A stretch of 64,000 nt of DNA from Sitta carolinensis (taxonomy: Eukaryota > Chordata > Aves > Passeriformes > Sittidae), in contig CM063283.1 of assembly GCA_032173965.1 (NCBI GenBank), forward strand, positions 110,555,108-110,619,107. The letters are read 5' to 3'. Each line of letters opens with the position of its first letter. Position 1 is the first letter of the stretch. Of this stretch, positions 1-11,590 are shown in pieces. The notes under the pieces are model-generated. The model was not told where the DNA came from. It saw only the letters and a list, made by a program, of their open reading frames with translations, and searched no databases. The position numbers and the translations under genes are program-made.

Positions 1-1514
1 CAGCTCTTTCATTACAGGCCAACAACACTCTGCAATCCCACATAACATTTACAATAGTTTAATTTCCCCGAGCGTTAATTTGTAACAGGCTATACACTAG
101 GGGTGATCCTACATAAACCTCAATTATCTACTCAGCTTCTCCAAAACTTTGAACAGCCATGTGGGTTATTTCCAGTGTTTAGAGGATATAAGATAGCAGC
201 ATTTAAAGTGTGATTTTTTTCATGCACAATGCTAACTAGGGGCTGAGCCTAGAGCCTTACAGGAACAAGCAGCTCATATCCTCAGAAAAGCCTAACACAG
301 CAATAGTTTTCAGCATGACATCAGATTCTAGATTATTAAAAGCACAGAGAAATTCTTACAAGCAAATTCAAAATAAAAACTCCTATATATCTCCACTCTC
401 ATCCAACCAAACTAATTTTGAAGTTTCCACTAAACTCTTCTATTACAATACGTTTTTTCCCGACAATTTGCCTGCTAGTCTATTTAATTTCCTCTCTGCT
501 GTGCTTTTCAGTAGGCAGGACAAAAAGCACAGTAAAGGCAGGGACAACAAGTTTAAAAAGAGACTGAACCAGACACCTCAGAGAGTTTTTGTTGGTGATA
601 GTTCACATCGATGATTTACAAAATGTGGGTGCCTGTCAGTGGACTGCTGAACTGTAATTTCAGTGATCATTCTGGTGACTCATTTACCCAAAGTGGGAGT
701 TGGATGCTGAGCTGAGCACTAAGGTAAGTGGCCGTGCATACTGGGAGGGGATGGAGAATGGAAACTGATTAGATGATTCACTGCTGAAACAGGAGGTGAC
801 ATTTGGGCTAAGGAGCCTTCTAAACACTCTAACCATTTTCAGAAATCCAGCCCTCTGTTAAACTCTGTGAGAAGAAGGCATCTACAGGGAGGAAGTTTTG
901 CAAAGGTCTGAAAGAGGAGCACAAAGAAGCTGCACCCACAGGCAGAAGGAACACTGACAAATTGCTCACAGGAGGAGACCCTGGCCTCAGGGATGGGCAC
1001 TGAAGGCTGTAAGGGGATTCTGAAGTTTGTCACACAGTTCAGCTGCAGAGAGATCTATGTGAGATACTTTAAGATAGACCTCTCCCTCTGCAGCCCACAC
1101 AACAAACTGGGGATCCTACATGATCAATATTGCTGATATGCTCAGTACCTGAGCCAGTCTCACAACTGCCCCTTAGCACAGGTGCTGATACTGCATGAAG
1201 ATGGCATTGAGACAGGAGTAACAACTCCTGTCAGTCCAGAGAAAGTTGGAGATGCAGAGGAGCTTCCCACTTTTTTGAATGACAGAGTGACAACACACAT
1301 CAGACCCTTGACTTGTGTATAATTTTCCGTTATTCCAGAAAAAATCCCAAGGCTGTTTTAACGTGCTCTATAAGAATCTACACCTAACTTATCACTTCTC
1401 TCATCTCCATGTGCAAACAAACACATGTGCATGTTGGTTGTTTTTTTTTGGTTAACAAAAGCAAAACCAAGCAAACCCCCTCCCATGCCATCCCACCCAT
1501 CCCAGCATACTCAC
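1..1514 (-). other. AGPAT3: AGPAT3 intron following the first coding exon (partial)
   Basis: This stretch lies downstream, on the minus strand, of the donor at 1513-1514 and runs off the window edge. It should be the start of the intron between the first and second coding exons of AGPAT3. I see no second exon, no repeat family I recognise and no RNA gene in it. The only readable feature is a T-run near 1440-1450. Confidence 0.8.
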
Positions 1515-1692
1515 GGCTCCAAAGGGAATAGGCAAGGCGACAGTTTACTCGGCGATAAAGCTGCTTGTTGATGGGCCAGAGGACCAGCGTGCATAGTTGA
1601 ATGAAGTTAATGATCAGTCCACTGACAACAAAGACGAACCCAATGAGGAGGTGAACTATGAACTGGGTCTTCAGGAAGGCAATGAAGCCCAT
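1515..1692 (-). CDS. AGPAT3: AGPAT3 first coding exon: codons 1-59 plus first base of codon 60
   Basis: This exon encodes the N-terminus of 1-acylglycerol-3-phosphate O-acyltransferase 3 (LPAAT-gamma), an ER/Golgi membrane enzyme that acylates lysophosphatidic acid and related lysophospholipids. The 59 residues begin MGFIAFLKTQFIVHLLIGFV and end NCRLAYSLWS. From memory they match vertebrate AGPAT3 nearly residue for residue over the same length. A hydrophobic stretch at about residues 13-40 forms the first membrane segment. The start is the ATG at 1692-1690, with A at -3 and G at +4; an in-frame TGA at 1704-1702 rules out an upstream in-frame start. The donor reads C|GTGAGT (GT at 1514-1513) and splits codon 60 after its first base, consistent with the Gln expected there. 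The HX4D and other acyltransferase motifs lie in later exons outside the window. Reading on past the donor gives a non-homologous tail, so that extension is intronic. Confidence 0.96.
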
Positions 1693-1742
1693 GATAACCA
1701 CTCAGAAGCGTGTGCAAGGGCCGTCACTCAGAATAAACTGTC
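1693..1742 (-). other. AGPAT3: AGPAT3 5' UTR part of the first coding exon, with splice acceptor
   Basis: A pyrimidine-rich tract ending CCCCCTCTTTCAG lies immediately upstream on the minus strand (plus coordinates 1743-1765). It gives a strong acceptor, with AG at 1744-1743. The 50 nt from 1742 to 1693 would be spliced 5' UTR. They contain an in-frame TGA just before the AGPAT3 ATG and a second TGA, in another frame, at 1726-1724. The presence of an acceptor means at least one further 5' exon lies at higher coordinates. Confidence 0.85.
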
Positions 1743-3627
1743 CTGAAAGAGGGGGAAAAAAACCCAACAGAGTCAAATGGAGAGTGGATTTACAAGCTCT
1801 GAGGAAGGACAAAGCAAAAGCCCTGGAACAGTCCAGGCTCATTCATCAAGAGGAACTCAACCCAATAAACACTGTCCTGCCTCATGCAGGTCTTCAAACA
1901 ATAAACTGGTGATGGTGTGAATCCCTGCCCAAAATAGGAAAGAATCATTATTTACAATTTACAGCCCACCAGGAAGATTATTGTTTACTGAAGAGACTAA
2001 TCTCACACTTCTCTTCAAACAAATACCACATAATTGGGAGTTAATGCTGGGAGGAACACAGAGCCCTGCACTCACAGTGAGCACCAGAGCCCCGATGGGC
2101 AAACAGGGGCTGTATCTTTAGGGATGCTGTCCTGAACTGCAACAGGAGCCTCACCCTGCAAAGAGCAGGGCTGGTCACACACAGCATCAGTCTGGCAAAC
2201 ACTATGGCATGGAAATGGAAATCAGGTATTCCCACATTCAAAACCCATGCATGAGCAGGTTTAATAACTTCTCACTTTGTCAAACCACACTTCTGTGATC
2301 AGATATACCAATTAGTGTGGGGAAAAAATGTAAAATGATAAAAAAGCCTTAGGCTATGTAGCAGTACAAACTTGATCTGCAAAGGGCATTGGTGTAGAAT
2401 CTTGATTCCACTGAATTAGCCAGAGCACTTAGTTCTGAGCACATGCCATATTTATACCAGGTGCAGAAAGACTGGCAACCTCTGAACCAGCAAAATGCCA
2501 CAGGAGCTTAGACAAGCCTGATCCACTACAAATCCTGTCAGCACAAAGTTAACCCAGCAAACTGTATTTACCAAGCCACCAAACTGAGTTTATTGCAGAC
2601 CCCACATTATCCAGCACTGGCCTGTTTGACCTGCTGGGTACTGGAAGCCCTGCAAGGCCAGCCAAGATGTCAAACCAAATTCTCGAGGTCTCAGCCAAAA
2701 AATTGATGACCCTGATTTTCATGCTCAGCTTTTACAAGTGAGGCAAATGACCAGATCAAGCAGTAGATGATAACAAATGCTTTTGACAAATCAGGTGTCC
2801 CAAGGTGATGTGGACCCGCTGTCCAAAAACAAAGTCCCTGCCAGCTATGAGGAATCAAATAATTTTCACTCACCACCTGCTTCTTACAGTGTACTGCTAT
2901 TTATAAAGCTCTACAGCAATTTTATTGTGAAAGCTTGTTTTCTATCCTCTTTTCTACCAATCAGGTACAGCCTTTCAAGGCACAGTGTCTAAGTTTTTGC
3001 ACAATTAACATCCATTTACATCATTAGTAACCTACCCACTTCAGAAGCACATTAGAGAGGCAAAAAAAAAGGCCTGGTTGAACACAGCCAGTATTGTGCC
3101 TACCACAGAAAGCAAACCAAAGCAAGATGAATAGTATTGGAGCTGATGATAAATAATCTAAATTCTCCCAGTGTTTTCCTGTAAGGATGAAAGAAACATT
3201 TCTTCCACTAATAAATTACTTTAAGAACAGCTGTTGGGAAGCAGAGACTTCTGTTTGAAAAGGAACAAGTGGAGCTATCCTTCCTCTTCCCTCCCCAAAA
3301 GGCTGCAGTTGTCTCACACAGCCAAAACACCCCACCAGTGTTCACACCCTGCCGTGTGGGAGGCAGCCGTGGCATCCAGGGACTCCCTAGCACTGGGCTC
3401 CTTTGTCTTTCCCACTGGCACACTCTAATAAATACTGCCAAACATTAAACCCCAACCTTTTCACTTCCAAGACCAGAGCAATTCTCTTCATCTGGTGTAT
3501 CTCAAAAGCCAGTCCAAACAAACAAGAAAAGAACAATTCCCTTCATCCCTGCAAGCTATTTCTTGAGTTCTTGCTTGCCCTCTGCAGAGCCATGTGCCAG
3601 CAGCTTTGCTGATTTCTGTGCCCAGCA
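1743..3627. other. Intronic/upstream sequence, no feature recognised
   Basis: This is the part of the AGPAT3 upstream intron adjoining the acceptor. It holds only short chance reading frames and no repeat that I recognise. Confidence 0.6.
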
Positions 3628-3692
3628 TCAGACCATTCCAAGGCTGGATCTGAGGATCTTGGAAGCTCTTCCAATGATTCTATCTGTGACAG
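3628..3692 (+). mobile_element. Degenerate CR1 LINE 3' end fragment
   Basis: The text around 3640-3685 resembles a worn CR1 3' terminus in sense orientation: a 'ctggatctgaggatcttgg' stretch, then 'ctcttccaatgattctat'. It is short and diverged, and I see no CR1 body upstream, so it could be coincidence. Confidence 0.4.
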
Positions 3693-4027
3693 TCATTAGA
3701 GCAGCTCTTATAGCCTTTTTCCACAGAGCTTGGCCCTTTCTCAGACAGGGGCACAAAGCACATACAAATGGCACAAGGAGGAATAGGAATGTCAGGTATT
3801 ATCTGTCCTCAAATAAAATGCTTTAGCTCCACTTCCACAGCCTCTTGGCTTTGAGCAGAGTCTCACAGACTCTGGGATTTGTCCCTTACATTAAGGACAC
3901 TGCTGTTTTACAGACCCCAAAGGACACATCCCTCCTTACATTGCAGCAAGATGGTTTCTCCAGCTTTGTTAGACATGGAAAACAGGATTTATCACTCTTG
4001 CACCAGCATCCTGCCCCACATGCTGGG

Positions 4028-4300
4028 CACCATAGAGTCATTAAGGTTGGAAAAGCCCTCCAAGATCATTGAGTCCAATCTTTGACCAACCACTACCCCA
4101 TCAACAAAACCACAGCCCTAAATATTACATCCAGTCACTTCTTGAACACCTCCAGGAATGGTAACTCCACCATCTTCCCAGGCAGTTTGAATGCTTAACC
4201 ACACCTTCCATGAAGAAATTCCTCCTGATCCTGATCCTCCTCAATTTGAGCCTTCCTGGCACAGCTGGAGACCACTTCCCCTCGTCCTGTTGCTGTTAGC
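4028..4300 (-). mobile_element. CR1 LINE, 5'-truncated 3' end
   Basis: The stretch opens with 'catagagtcattaaggttgg' and continues through the typical antisense CR1 text: 'gaacacctccaggaatggtaa', 'gaagaaattcctcctgat', 'agaccacttcccctcgtcct'. The element's 3' end lies at the left, so the sense strand is minus. Like most avian CR1 copies it is heavily 5'-truncated and has no reverse transcriptase frame. Confidence 0.85.
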
Positions 4301-4850
4301 TGATCCTTCCAGTTTTGCTGCTGGATACAGAACCTGCCAATCTCTGTTTTGACAATCCCTCACTTAACTGTATTTGACTTTTAAAATAATTAGAAGTTAT
4401 CCTTAATTCAGGAATTCTTTAGTTTTCTGCATCCCTGCCCATGTAGGGCACCCAGGCAATTTAGGGACAGGGCAACAGGCAGAAGCAGCTGTTCTGTTTT
4501 ATCCCATGGTCAGGGTGGGGGGAGGATGGAGAAATCAGTATTTGCTGAAACGAGGAAAAGCACCATTTCTGCATTTGACATATGTATTAATATCAGCTTA
4601 GTGAAGTATCTAGGAAGTAAACACCTGCCCCAGTCTAAGACAATAAGTCTCAGCACTATTAATTTTTTTTCCTTTTTTAAAAACTTACCCATATCATCTG
4701 CATTTTAAAAGATCTGCTGGTAAAATTTTATTTTTGCCCTTGTTTTCCTAAAACACTAACTTCCCAACATTGACCTTTCACCACAAAACCTTCATTTCCT
4801 CCTGTACAACCACTGAGAACTGTAGGGAATTTTAGTCCCCTCTCTGCTTT
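4301..4850. other. Intronic sequence between CR1 copies, no feature recognised
   Basis: This is AT-rich spacer of about 550 bp containing only short reading frames on both strands with no recognisable product. Confidence 0.6.
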
Positions 4851-5083
4851 CACAGGATCAGAGAATGGTTTGGGTAGGAAGAAGCATTAAATATCACCAA
4901 CTTCCAACCTCCACATCACAGGCAGGACACCTTCCACTAGACCAGGTTGCTTGGAGCCCCATCCAGCCTGATCTTGATCTTCTGTCTGCTCTGATGAAAC
5001 TAGCTCTTAAATGCTTTGCATCCTTCAGGGCTCTCTCCCTTATTTCTATGCCTCTCAAGAAAAGGGCAAGAAGACAAATGCCT
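4851..5083 (-). mobile_element. CR1 LINE, 5'-truncated 3' end
   Basis: It starts with 'cacaggatcagagaatggtt' and carries the CR1 3' signature in antisense, including 'ctagaccaggttgcttggag' and 'ccatccagcctgatcttgat'. The confident CR1 match runs to about 4990. The remaining bases to 5083 are less typical and may be more diverged CR1 or flank. It abuts the LTR-type repeat that begins near 5088. Confidence 0.8.
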
Positions 5084-5087
5084 TGGT

Positions 5088-6110
5088 GTGGGGGCTGACC
5101 CTGGCTGGAGGATGCTGCCCACCAAGGCTGCTCTATCATTCCCATCTCACCTGGACAGGGAAAACACAACAAAAGGCTTGTGGGTGAAGGTAAGGACGGG
5201 AGAGATCACTCACCAATTACTGTCATGGGCAGAACAGACTCGAAGTGGGGAAATCAGCTCAATTTATTACCAATCAAAGCAGTGTGGTAATGTGGTAATA
5301 AAATAAAACCAGATCTTAAAGCACTTTCTCCCAACCCCTCCATTTTTTGGGGGGGCTCAACTTCCCGATTTTGTGTATTTCCTCCCACCCAGCAGTGCAT
5401 GGGGACAGGGAATGGGGCTGTGGTCAGTCCATTACTCATCTCTGCTCCTTCTTCCCCAGAGAGAGAGCTTCTCACACACTTTCCCTGTTCCAGAGTGGAG
5501 TCCCTCCCACAGGAGACTGTCCTCCATGAACTTCCCCAATGGGAGTTCTTCACCAGCTGCTCCAGCCATGGTCCATGGGTTCACCCATTCCCATGGGGTG
5601 AAATCCTTCAGGACAGGCTGCTCCAGAGTGGGTCCCTTGCAGGGTCACACGTCCTGCCAGCAAACCTGCTCCAGCCTGGGCTTCCCACAGGGTCACAGCC
5701 TCCTTCAGGCTCTCGTGAGGGCTCCTCCAGGGGCTGCAGATGGATCTCTGCATCCCCATGGATCTCCCTGGGCTGCAGGGGCACAGCTGCCCCAACAGGC
5801 TCTCTAGGGGAATCTCCACTCCAGTACCAGGAGCAGCTCCTGCCCCTCCTTCTGCACTGACCTTGGGACCTCCTGGGCTTCTCCCACATGTTCACACTCC
5901 TCTCTCTGGCTACAATTGCTGCTGTGGAGTTCCCTCCCACCTTCCTCCTTCAGTACCCCATGCCAGAGCTGGTACCACCATCTCTGATGGGCTCAGCCTT
6001 GCCCAGTGTGTCTGTCCTGGACTTGAGGACAGAGCTGTGTCCTGAAGCCCCATGTTCACATGGATTCTTTGGTTTCCAAAAGATACCACATGCCTCTCAG
6101 GAGAAGTCAG
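5088..6110 (-). mobile_element. Avian endogenous-retrovirus-type LTR sequence (noncoding)
   Basis: This kilobase matches, from memory, a dispersed avian repeat usually classed with endogenous retrovirus LTRs. The marks are internal near-repeats of 'ctgctccag...gggtcccttgcagggtcac', 'gcagatggatctctgcatcc' and 'ctcctgcccctccttctgcactgacctt'. On the minus strand the end near 5088 reads into a 'ccagccagggtcagccc' terminus. I see no gag, pol or env frame. The many short frames across 5254-6160 on both strands come from the GC-rich, stop-poor LTR text and are not genes. The exact family name and the boundaries are uncertain, particularly on the 6.1 kb side. Confidence 0.6.
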
Positions 6111-9100
6111 AATATAACTGTTCTCCTTTACCCAGACTTCTTTGTTCATGGAGGTCCTAATGATTAAACTTCCTGGAGACCTCTACCTCTGCCAAATGCC
6201 ACTGGAATGTGCCACCAAGTTCAAAGCCAGTAGAAGGGAGAATGACAGAGAAGTGTGAGTGCATCAACCCCATTTCATTAAGAAATCAGGTTAAAAAAAC
6301 CCCAAATGCACAACGTGCACATTACAGAATTTCATGACACATAGCTATTTATGAACTCAAAATTTAAAATTAAGCTATTAATCATTCTACAAGACAGTAT
6401 ATTCTATAAGGCAGTATATTGAACTCCAGATTTTAATTAATTTCTTGATGTCATGTGTGTGCAATCCCTCTGAAGTTCATGATGTTTGCATGAATATGAG
6501 CATGAAATTAGAAACTGGTCCACTGGTCCTAATATTTCAACCCAGTGAGAATTAATGTGCTTGACAACAACAAAAACTGTGGCAGGCAGTATTTACATCT
6601 CTAGACCTTTGCCTTCAGTTTTTCTGAACATGCTTTTGCCATCTCTGCTGTGCCATATTTGCCTCCACCCATAACATCAATTACAGACATCTTTTACTCT
6701 GAACATCTTGCCCCCACCCTGAAATCTGGTATTTTACCTACTTTTGCTATTTGAGAAATGAGTGAAACTTTCAGATGACTGAATTTTACCTTTCGCCACC
6801 CCATTTTAAAATACTGTATTTCTCAGATGAAGCTTTCTAAGCCTCCTTGACATCTGTATAAACTTGGCAAACTCTGCCAAGGTTAGGAAAGGTTAATGAT
6901 GTTGCAAGTCAGAAGCAGTACATAAAAGGTATTTTGTTGCCCATCAAGAGTTTCCTGTAGAATTTCAGAATTCGACAAAGAGTACTTATCAAAAACACAC
7001 GAGGAAAATAAAACCTACTTTTTATTCAAAGTGAGATCTACCTGCTGCATGAGATGCTTCATGAGTATGGGGACAGATGAAAGCAGCAGAAGCTAGAAGC
7101 TCAAGAAAATGGCTTTTTCTCAGTATACTTTCTACTCTTCCAACCTTTCTGATGACCCAACTCAGTCTTCTTCTCTTTCAAAAACAAGAAAATCAGCAGC
7201 CTAAATGTCTGTTCCCTCACCTCTCCTGAGATCAGAAAACCCAAGAATACTCAGCAGCTACCCAAGAGTCAGGGCAGGGATATGAAAGAAAGCTTCCAGT
7301 GGCCCTGCCTATGCTTCTTTGTCAGATAAATAAAAATACAGATCCCAGTCTGGTTATTTTAGAAGCCTTCAGCAATACTACACTGCCACAGGAGTAGCAG
7401 GTTATTTTCCTGGACATTTCTGGAACATTCCACACAAAAATATGTTGATCTTCTTATGATCAGTGCTTAGAAGTAACCAGTTACCACTAAGAAATAATTT
7501 TTCCTTGCAGAATACACAATAGTCTTCTAGCTGAAAGACAGAAGTACAGGGGCTATCCAGTTTTGAAAAGCAAAATTATATATTCATAGCAAACAACCCT
7601 GGTAACAGGAGAATATTCAGGATGACCACAGGTTGTTGATGAACTCTCCCTTCCTGTACTGTACCACATGTACAGATGTTCCACATCTCCTTTTGGGATG
7701 AGGGATTTGGGACCCCCATGATGCAGAAGCCACACAAAACCAAGGGAGAGAGTATTTACCCAGGGCTTTGTCCCAGACTTTAAAAAAGCATCCCAAGACT
7801 CCTGCCTACTCTGCCATGGCAGCACTAAAATCAATCTCCCCTCAGGCCTCATTTATTTTAGAGCCACCACTGGCAACCACAGGTGTCTAAGTGGGCTGAA
7901 AACAGAGCTGAGATCAACAGCAGTGAGTCAGAGAGAATAAGCAAATAAGCAAATAAGGTATAACAGCAGTTTTGGTACCCATTTGAACAGTCTGTACCAG
8001 GGATTCTCCAGATAAGCTGTAAAAATAGACAGCCACTCAATTGCATCCCACACAGCATTACAAACTACATGTCTACTACAGACCCAGCCTCTTAAACCTA
8101 AGCATGACAGAAAGATTATCTGAGCTTCTCACACAATAAAGGTCTAATTTCCCTGAACGTGCCTCAGTGAGATGCAAGGCTGATTCAGAGTTCATTAAAA
8201 ATCCTGCTTGTCATTTCAAATTGAAGGGTATGGAAAGGAACCTTAAGCTAAAACTGAGGTCACAGAGATGTAAGTTTGGTTTTGAGCTGTAAGAACTAGG
8301 AATAAGATCTCAAAAAGAAAAAATGGTACCATCATAAAATCAGATGAAAACTCACTCCTTGAAATGTTGTCCATCTTGGCCTTGAAACAGCACCACAGCC
8401 AATTTCCAGAAAAGGTCTAGAGTGAAAGATTACCTCCACTATCTGTCTGAAATACATTCCTTACTCTAGGCTTGATCTAAAGGTATTCAAGCCATGGAAA
8501 CTTCCACTCATGTCAATAAGTTTGGCTCAGTATCTGTAGAGATTTTTGGTAAGACTATTTCCATCAAATAAAAATCCTTTGGTTTGACTCATCATCCTAA
8601 TGAGATGCCAATACTTTGAAGTTAAAAAAAAAAAAAAGGAAAAAAAGCTGTGCACATGGCTCTGACATTCATGACATTTCACAGGTATATAGAATTAGAA
8701 TTACTGAGAAGTTTTTACATTTCCTTCTTATCTTCAAGATACAGGTTGTTCTTAGAAAAAATACCAAGATAACCAGTTGTTTAACTTGGCATTTTGTAGT
8801 GAGAAGACCACGAATATAATTACAAAGCAAAGAAAAGCATTCAAACAACTCAGTGCAACCAGAAGGGAAAAAACCCAGCTCTCAATACTACCCATCACTG
8901 CACCTGAGGGGCAGATTTCCCTCTCCCCTGCCCCAAATGCAATGTTACTGACATGACTGAGCCTCCTCAACAGCTGCAAAGAGCACTGTGCTTATGCCAC
9001 CATTAGGGATGAAATTGTATTTTCTCTAACTTGTTACAGCCAGCAATATTAAAATGTCTGATTTCCAAATTTAATTTCAACCATTTCCTTGTATCACGCC

Positions 9101-11083
9101 TGGCATAAAAGAGAGAGCAAGTGTGCACAAATTCAATTTCTCCTCAGCATACACCCTCAGTTAACGTTGCCTCTACTTGAACAAATGGATTGGAGAATCA
9201 AAACGAACCCTGGATTGCTTAGAAGTCTGCTGGCTGCAAGACAAGCAGAACTCCTTGCTGAATTTCTCTCACTGCGAGCACCTCTTTATTGACAAAGAAA
9301 ATAATGGTATTTTCACAGGGATTTTCTGCTCACGACAGGGAAACTGGAGAGACTCTGTCACGAGTTCCCTGGGTAAAAACCAGCTCAGACAACCTCAATG
9401 TCATGGCTGAGTCTCACCAACCAGGCTGACACCACCTTTCCCACAAAACAGCCTCCCATACTCCCAATTCATCACAGGGCTCTGCACTGAGCTTTCCAGG
9501 TAAGGCACCCCACAACTTCAACACTTGGTTGTGCACCCAACTTGTTTTTATTCCAGGAAGACAATCACTGCCTTATGTTTTAATAAACTTACAACAGCTT
9601 CTATTAGAGTGTGGCACTTACAACTGCTTGTAGGTGTTTGTGTGCTGCTTCTCCCCTGGATACACACATTTGTCATCCCTCAGTCTGCAGACTCACGCTT
9701 TTGTTTCAGCATGAGCAAGGCAAAATTAATTTTTCTTAGAACCTATAATTACCAAACCTTAATTGCATATTAAATTTAGATTACATAATAATTGTGATTT
9801 TGGCAAGTTTGCCTCATTTCTCAAAGGTTCAGATGGGTTTTGTGGGTATATGCATATTTACAGATACTCCTGAGAGCTCTTGTAGAACTCAGCCTTAACA
9901 AACCTTGTCCCAAACTTGAATATTACTGATCACCAAGGTTTACCCAACTGCAAGCATTTGAGCTCAAGTCTTCTTTTACCTGCTTGCTATCAGGAGGAAA
10001 AATAAACACTTTGTAAGTTATGTTGTTCTACAAAGCATACAATCACATAATTAGCCTGATTTGGAAAACCAAAATCAGGTGGATGCAGTTTACTCCTGGT
10101 TTCATCTTTAGTTGAAGGCACAGAGACATGAGCCATTAACCCAGGGCAAGGGGGATCCATGCTCCCACCAGCACAGCAAGACATAGCAGGATGGAGCAGC
10201 AGAAGGTAAGGAAGACTGCAATTTCAAAGAAAAAAGGATTAAAACCAGGGGAAAATACCAGCCCACTGCACGACATTTACACTGAAACGCACGAGCTAGA
10301 GCACTGTCACATTCCGTATATTTTAAGAAATAAATAGGAACAATTATTCAGCTTTGCAAATTCCTCCTGGCTCCAGACAGACAGCTAAGTGTGACTCACA
10401 CAGAAATGGCTGTCAAACACCTTCTGCCAGTCGTGTTCCTACCCTTGGGAACTTTTAAACTTCTCCCTGGCCTTTTTTGTTTGCTTGGTGGCAGCTACTC
10501 TCCCCACTTTGCCACTGGATAAAACTCCCCCAAGGGAGAAGCAGGATGCTAATCCTTGCCAAGCTCCTCAGTTCCCTATTCCTTCCCTCGTGTCATGCTC
10601 TCATCTTTGCTTTACACACACCAGCAGCTTCCCAGGCCTGTGCAGGAGCCCTGCTTTGTGCCACAGTGGACTAAAGCCCACTCCATCATCACTGTGCACA
10701 GCACTGCAGGCACTGCCTGCCCACCTGGGGGTCAGTTTGTGTGTCAACCCCAAGTTCTGAAAAACTGTCAAGTTTCCAGCTTGCTTTGAGAGCAAAAGTA
10801 GGCTGGGAGAAGCTCTTGGAGAGCTCAGCACCCTCCAGAAGGTCTAGCAGGTCCACTGCAGTTCTTATGAAAGGACAGGCAAATATTTTCAGTCCTGGTA
10901 ACTGCTCCCTGGAATCTCACCCCGAGTGCAATGGCAGTAGTTAAAATCTGCCCGAGTTAAAATCGGACAGATTTTGGGCAGTTCTGGGATGCAGCACTTG
11001 CCAAGCAGCACTGGGATGCTCCTGGAACATCCCTTTCTTTCCCTAGACAGGTTCACTCGCCAGAGATAAATAAGAAAGGACAC
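6111..11083. other. Intronic sequence, no gene recognised
   Basis: About 5 kb of AT-leaning sequence with only short, unrecognisable reading frames. A 14-A run lies at 8624-8637. I see no repeat family I can name and no RNA gene. Confidence 0.55.
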
Positions 11084-11590
11084 CACAGCATCACAGGATG
11101 CTTTGGGTTGGAAAGGACTTTGAAACTCTACTCATTCCACCTCCTGCCATGGGCAGGGACACCTTATACTATCCCAGGGTGCTCCAAACCCTGTCCAGCC
11201 TGGCCTTGGACATTTCCTAGAATGGGGCAGCCACAGCTTCTCTTGACAACCTGTTCTTCCCTCACAGGGAAGAATTTCTTCCTAACATCTAATCTAACCC
11301 TAATCTTCCAGTTTGAAGTCATTCCCACATGTTCTGTCACTCCAGTTCCTCTCTGGCTTCCATGCAGGCCCCTTCAGGGCTGGAAGCTGTTCTGAAGTCT
11401 CCACACAACCTTCTCTTCTCCAGGCTGAACAGCCCCAACTCTTTCATCCTGTCTCCAGGGGAGGTACTCCAGTCCTCCTGTGAACTTCGTGGCCTCCTCT
11501 GGGCTCGCCCCAACAGTTCCATTTCCCCCTTACACTGGGGGCACAAGAACTGTACCCAGCATTCCAGCTGAAAATCGTGGCTGGAGAAGC
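11084..11590 (-). mobile_element. CR1 LINE, 5'-truncated, about 500 bp
   Basis: It begins 'cacagcatcacaggatgctt' and follows the CR1 3' region in antisense for about 500 bp: the gggcagggacacctta block, the 'gaagaatttcttcctaacat' block, the 'ggctgaacagccccaactct' block, and 'gtactccagtcctcctgtga'. Together with the 30.1 kb copy it is one of the two longest CR1 copies here. Frames called across it on either strand are by-products of CR1 3' sequence. Confidence 0.9.

Noticed and set aside
1384..1514. Extension of the AGPAT3 frame beyond codon 59 to a stop at 1384
   Set aside because: The AGPAT3 match stops exactly at a GTGAGT donor and the following residues are unlike the family, so this is intron read-through.
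5254..6160. Overlapping frames of up to 153 codons on both strands
   Set aside because: They lie within the GC-rich LTR-type repeat and carry no retroviral protein motif.
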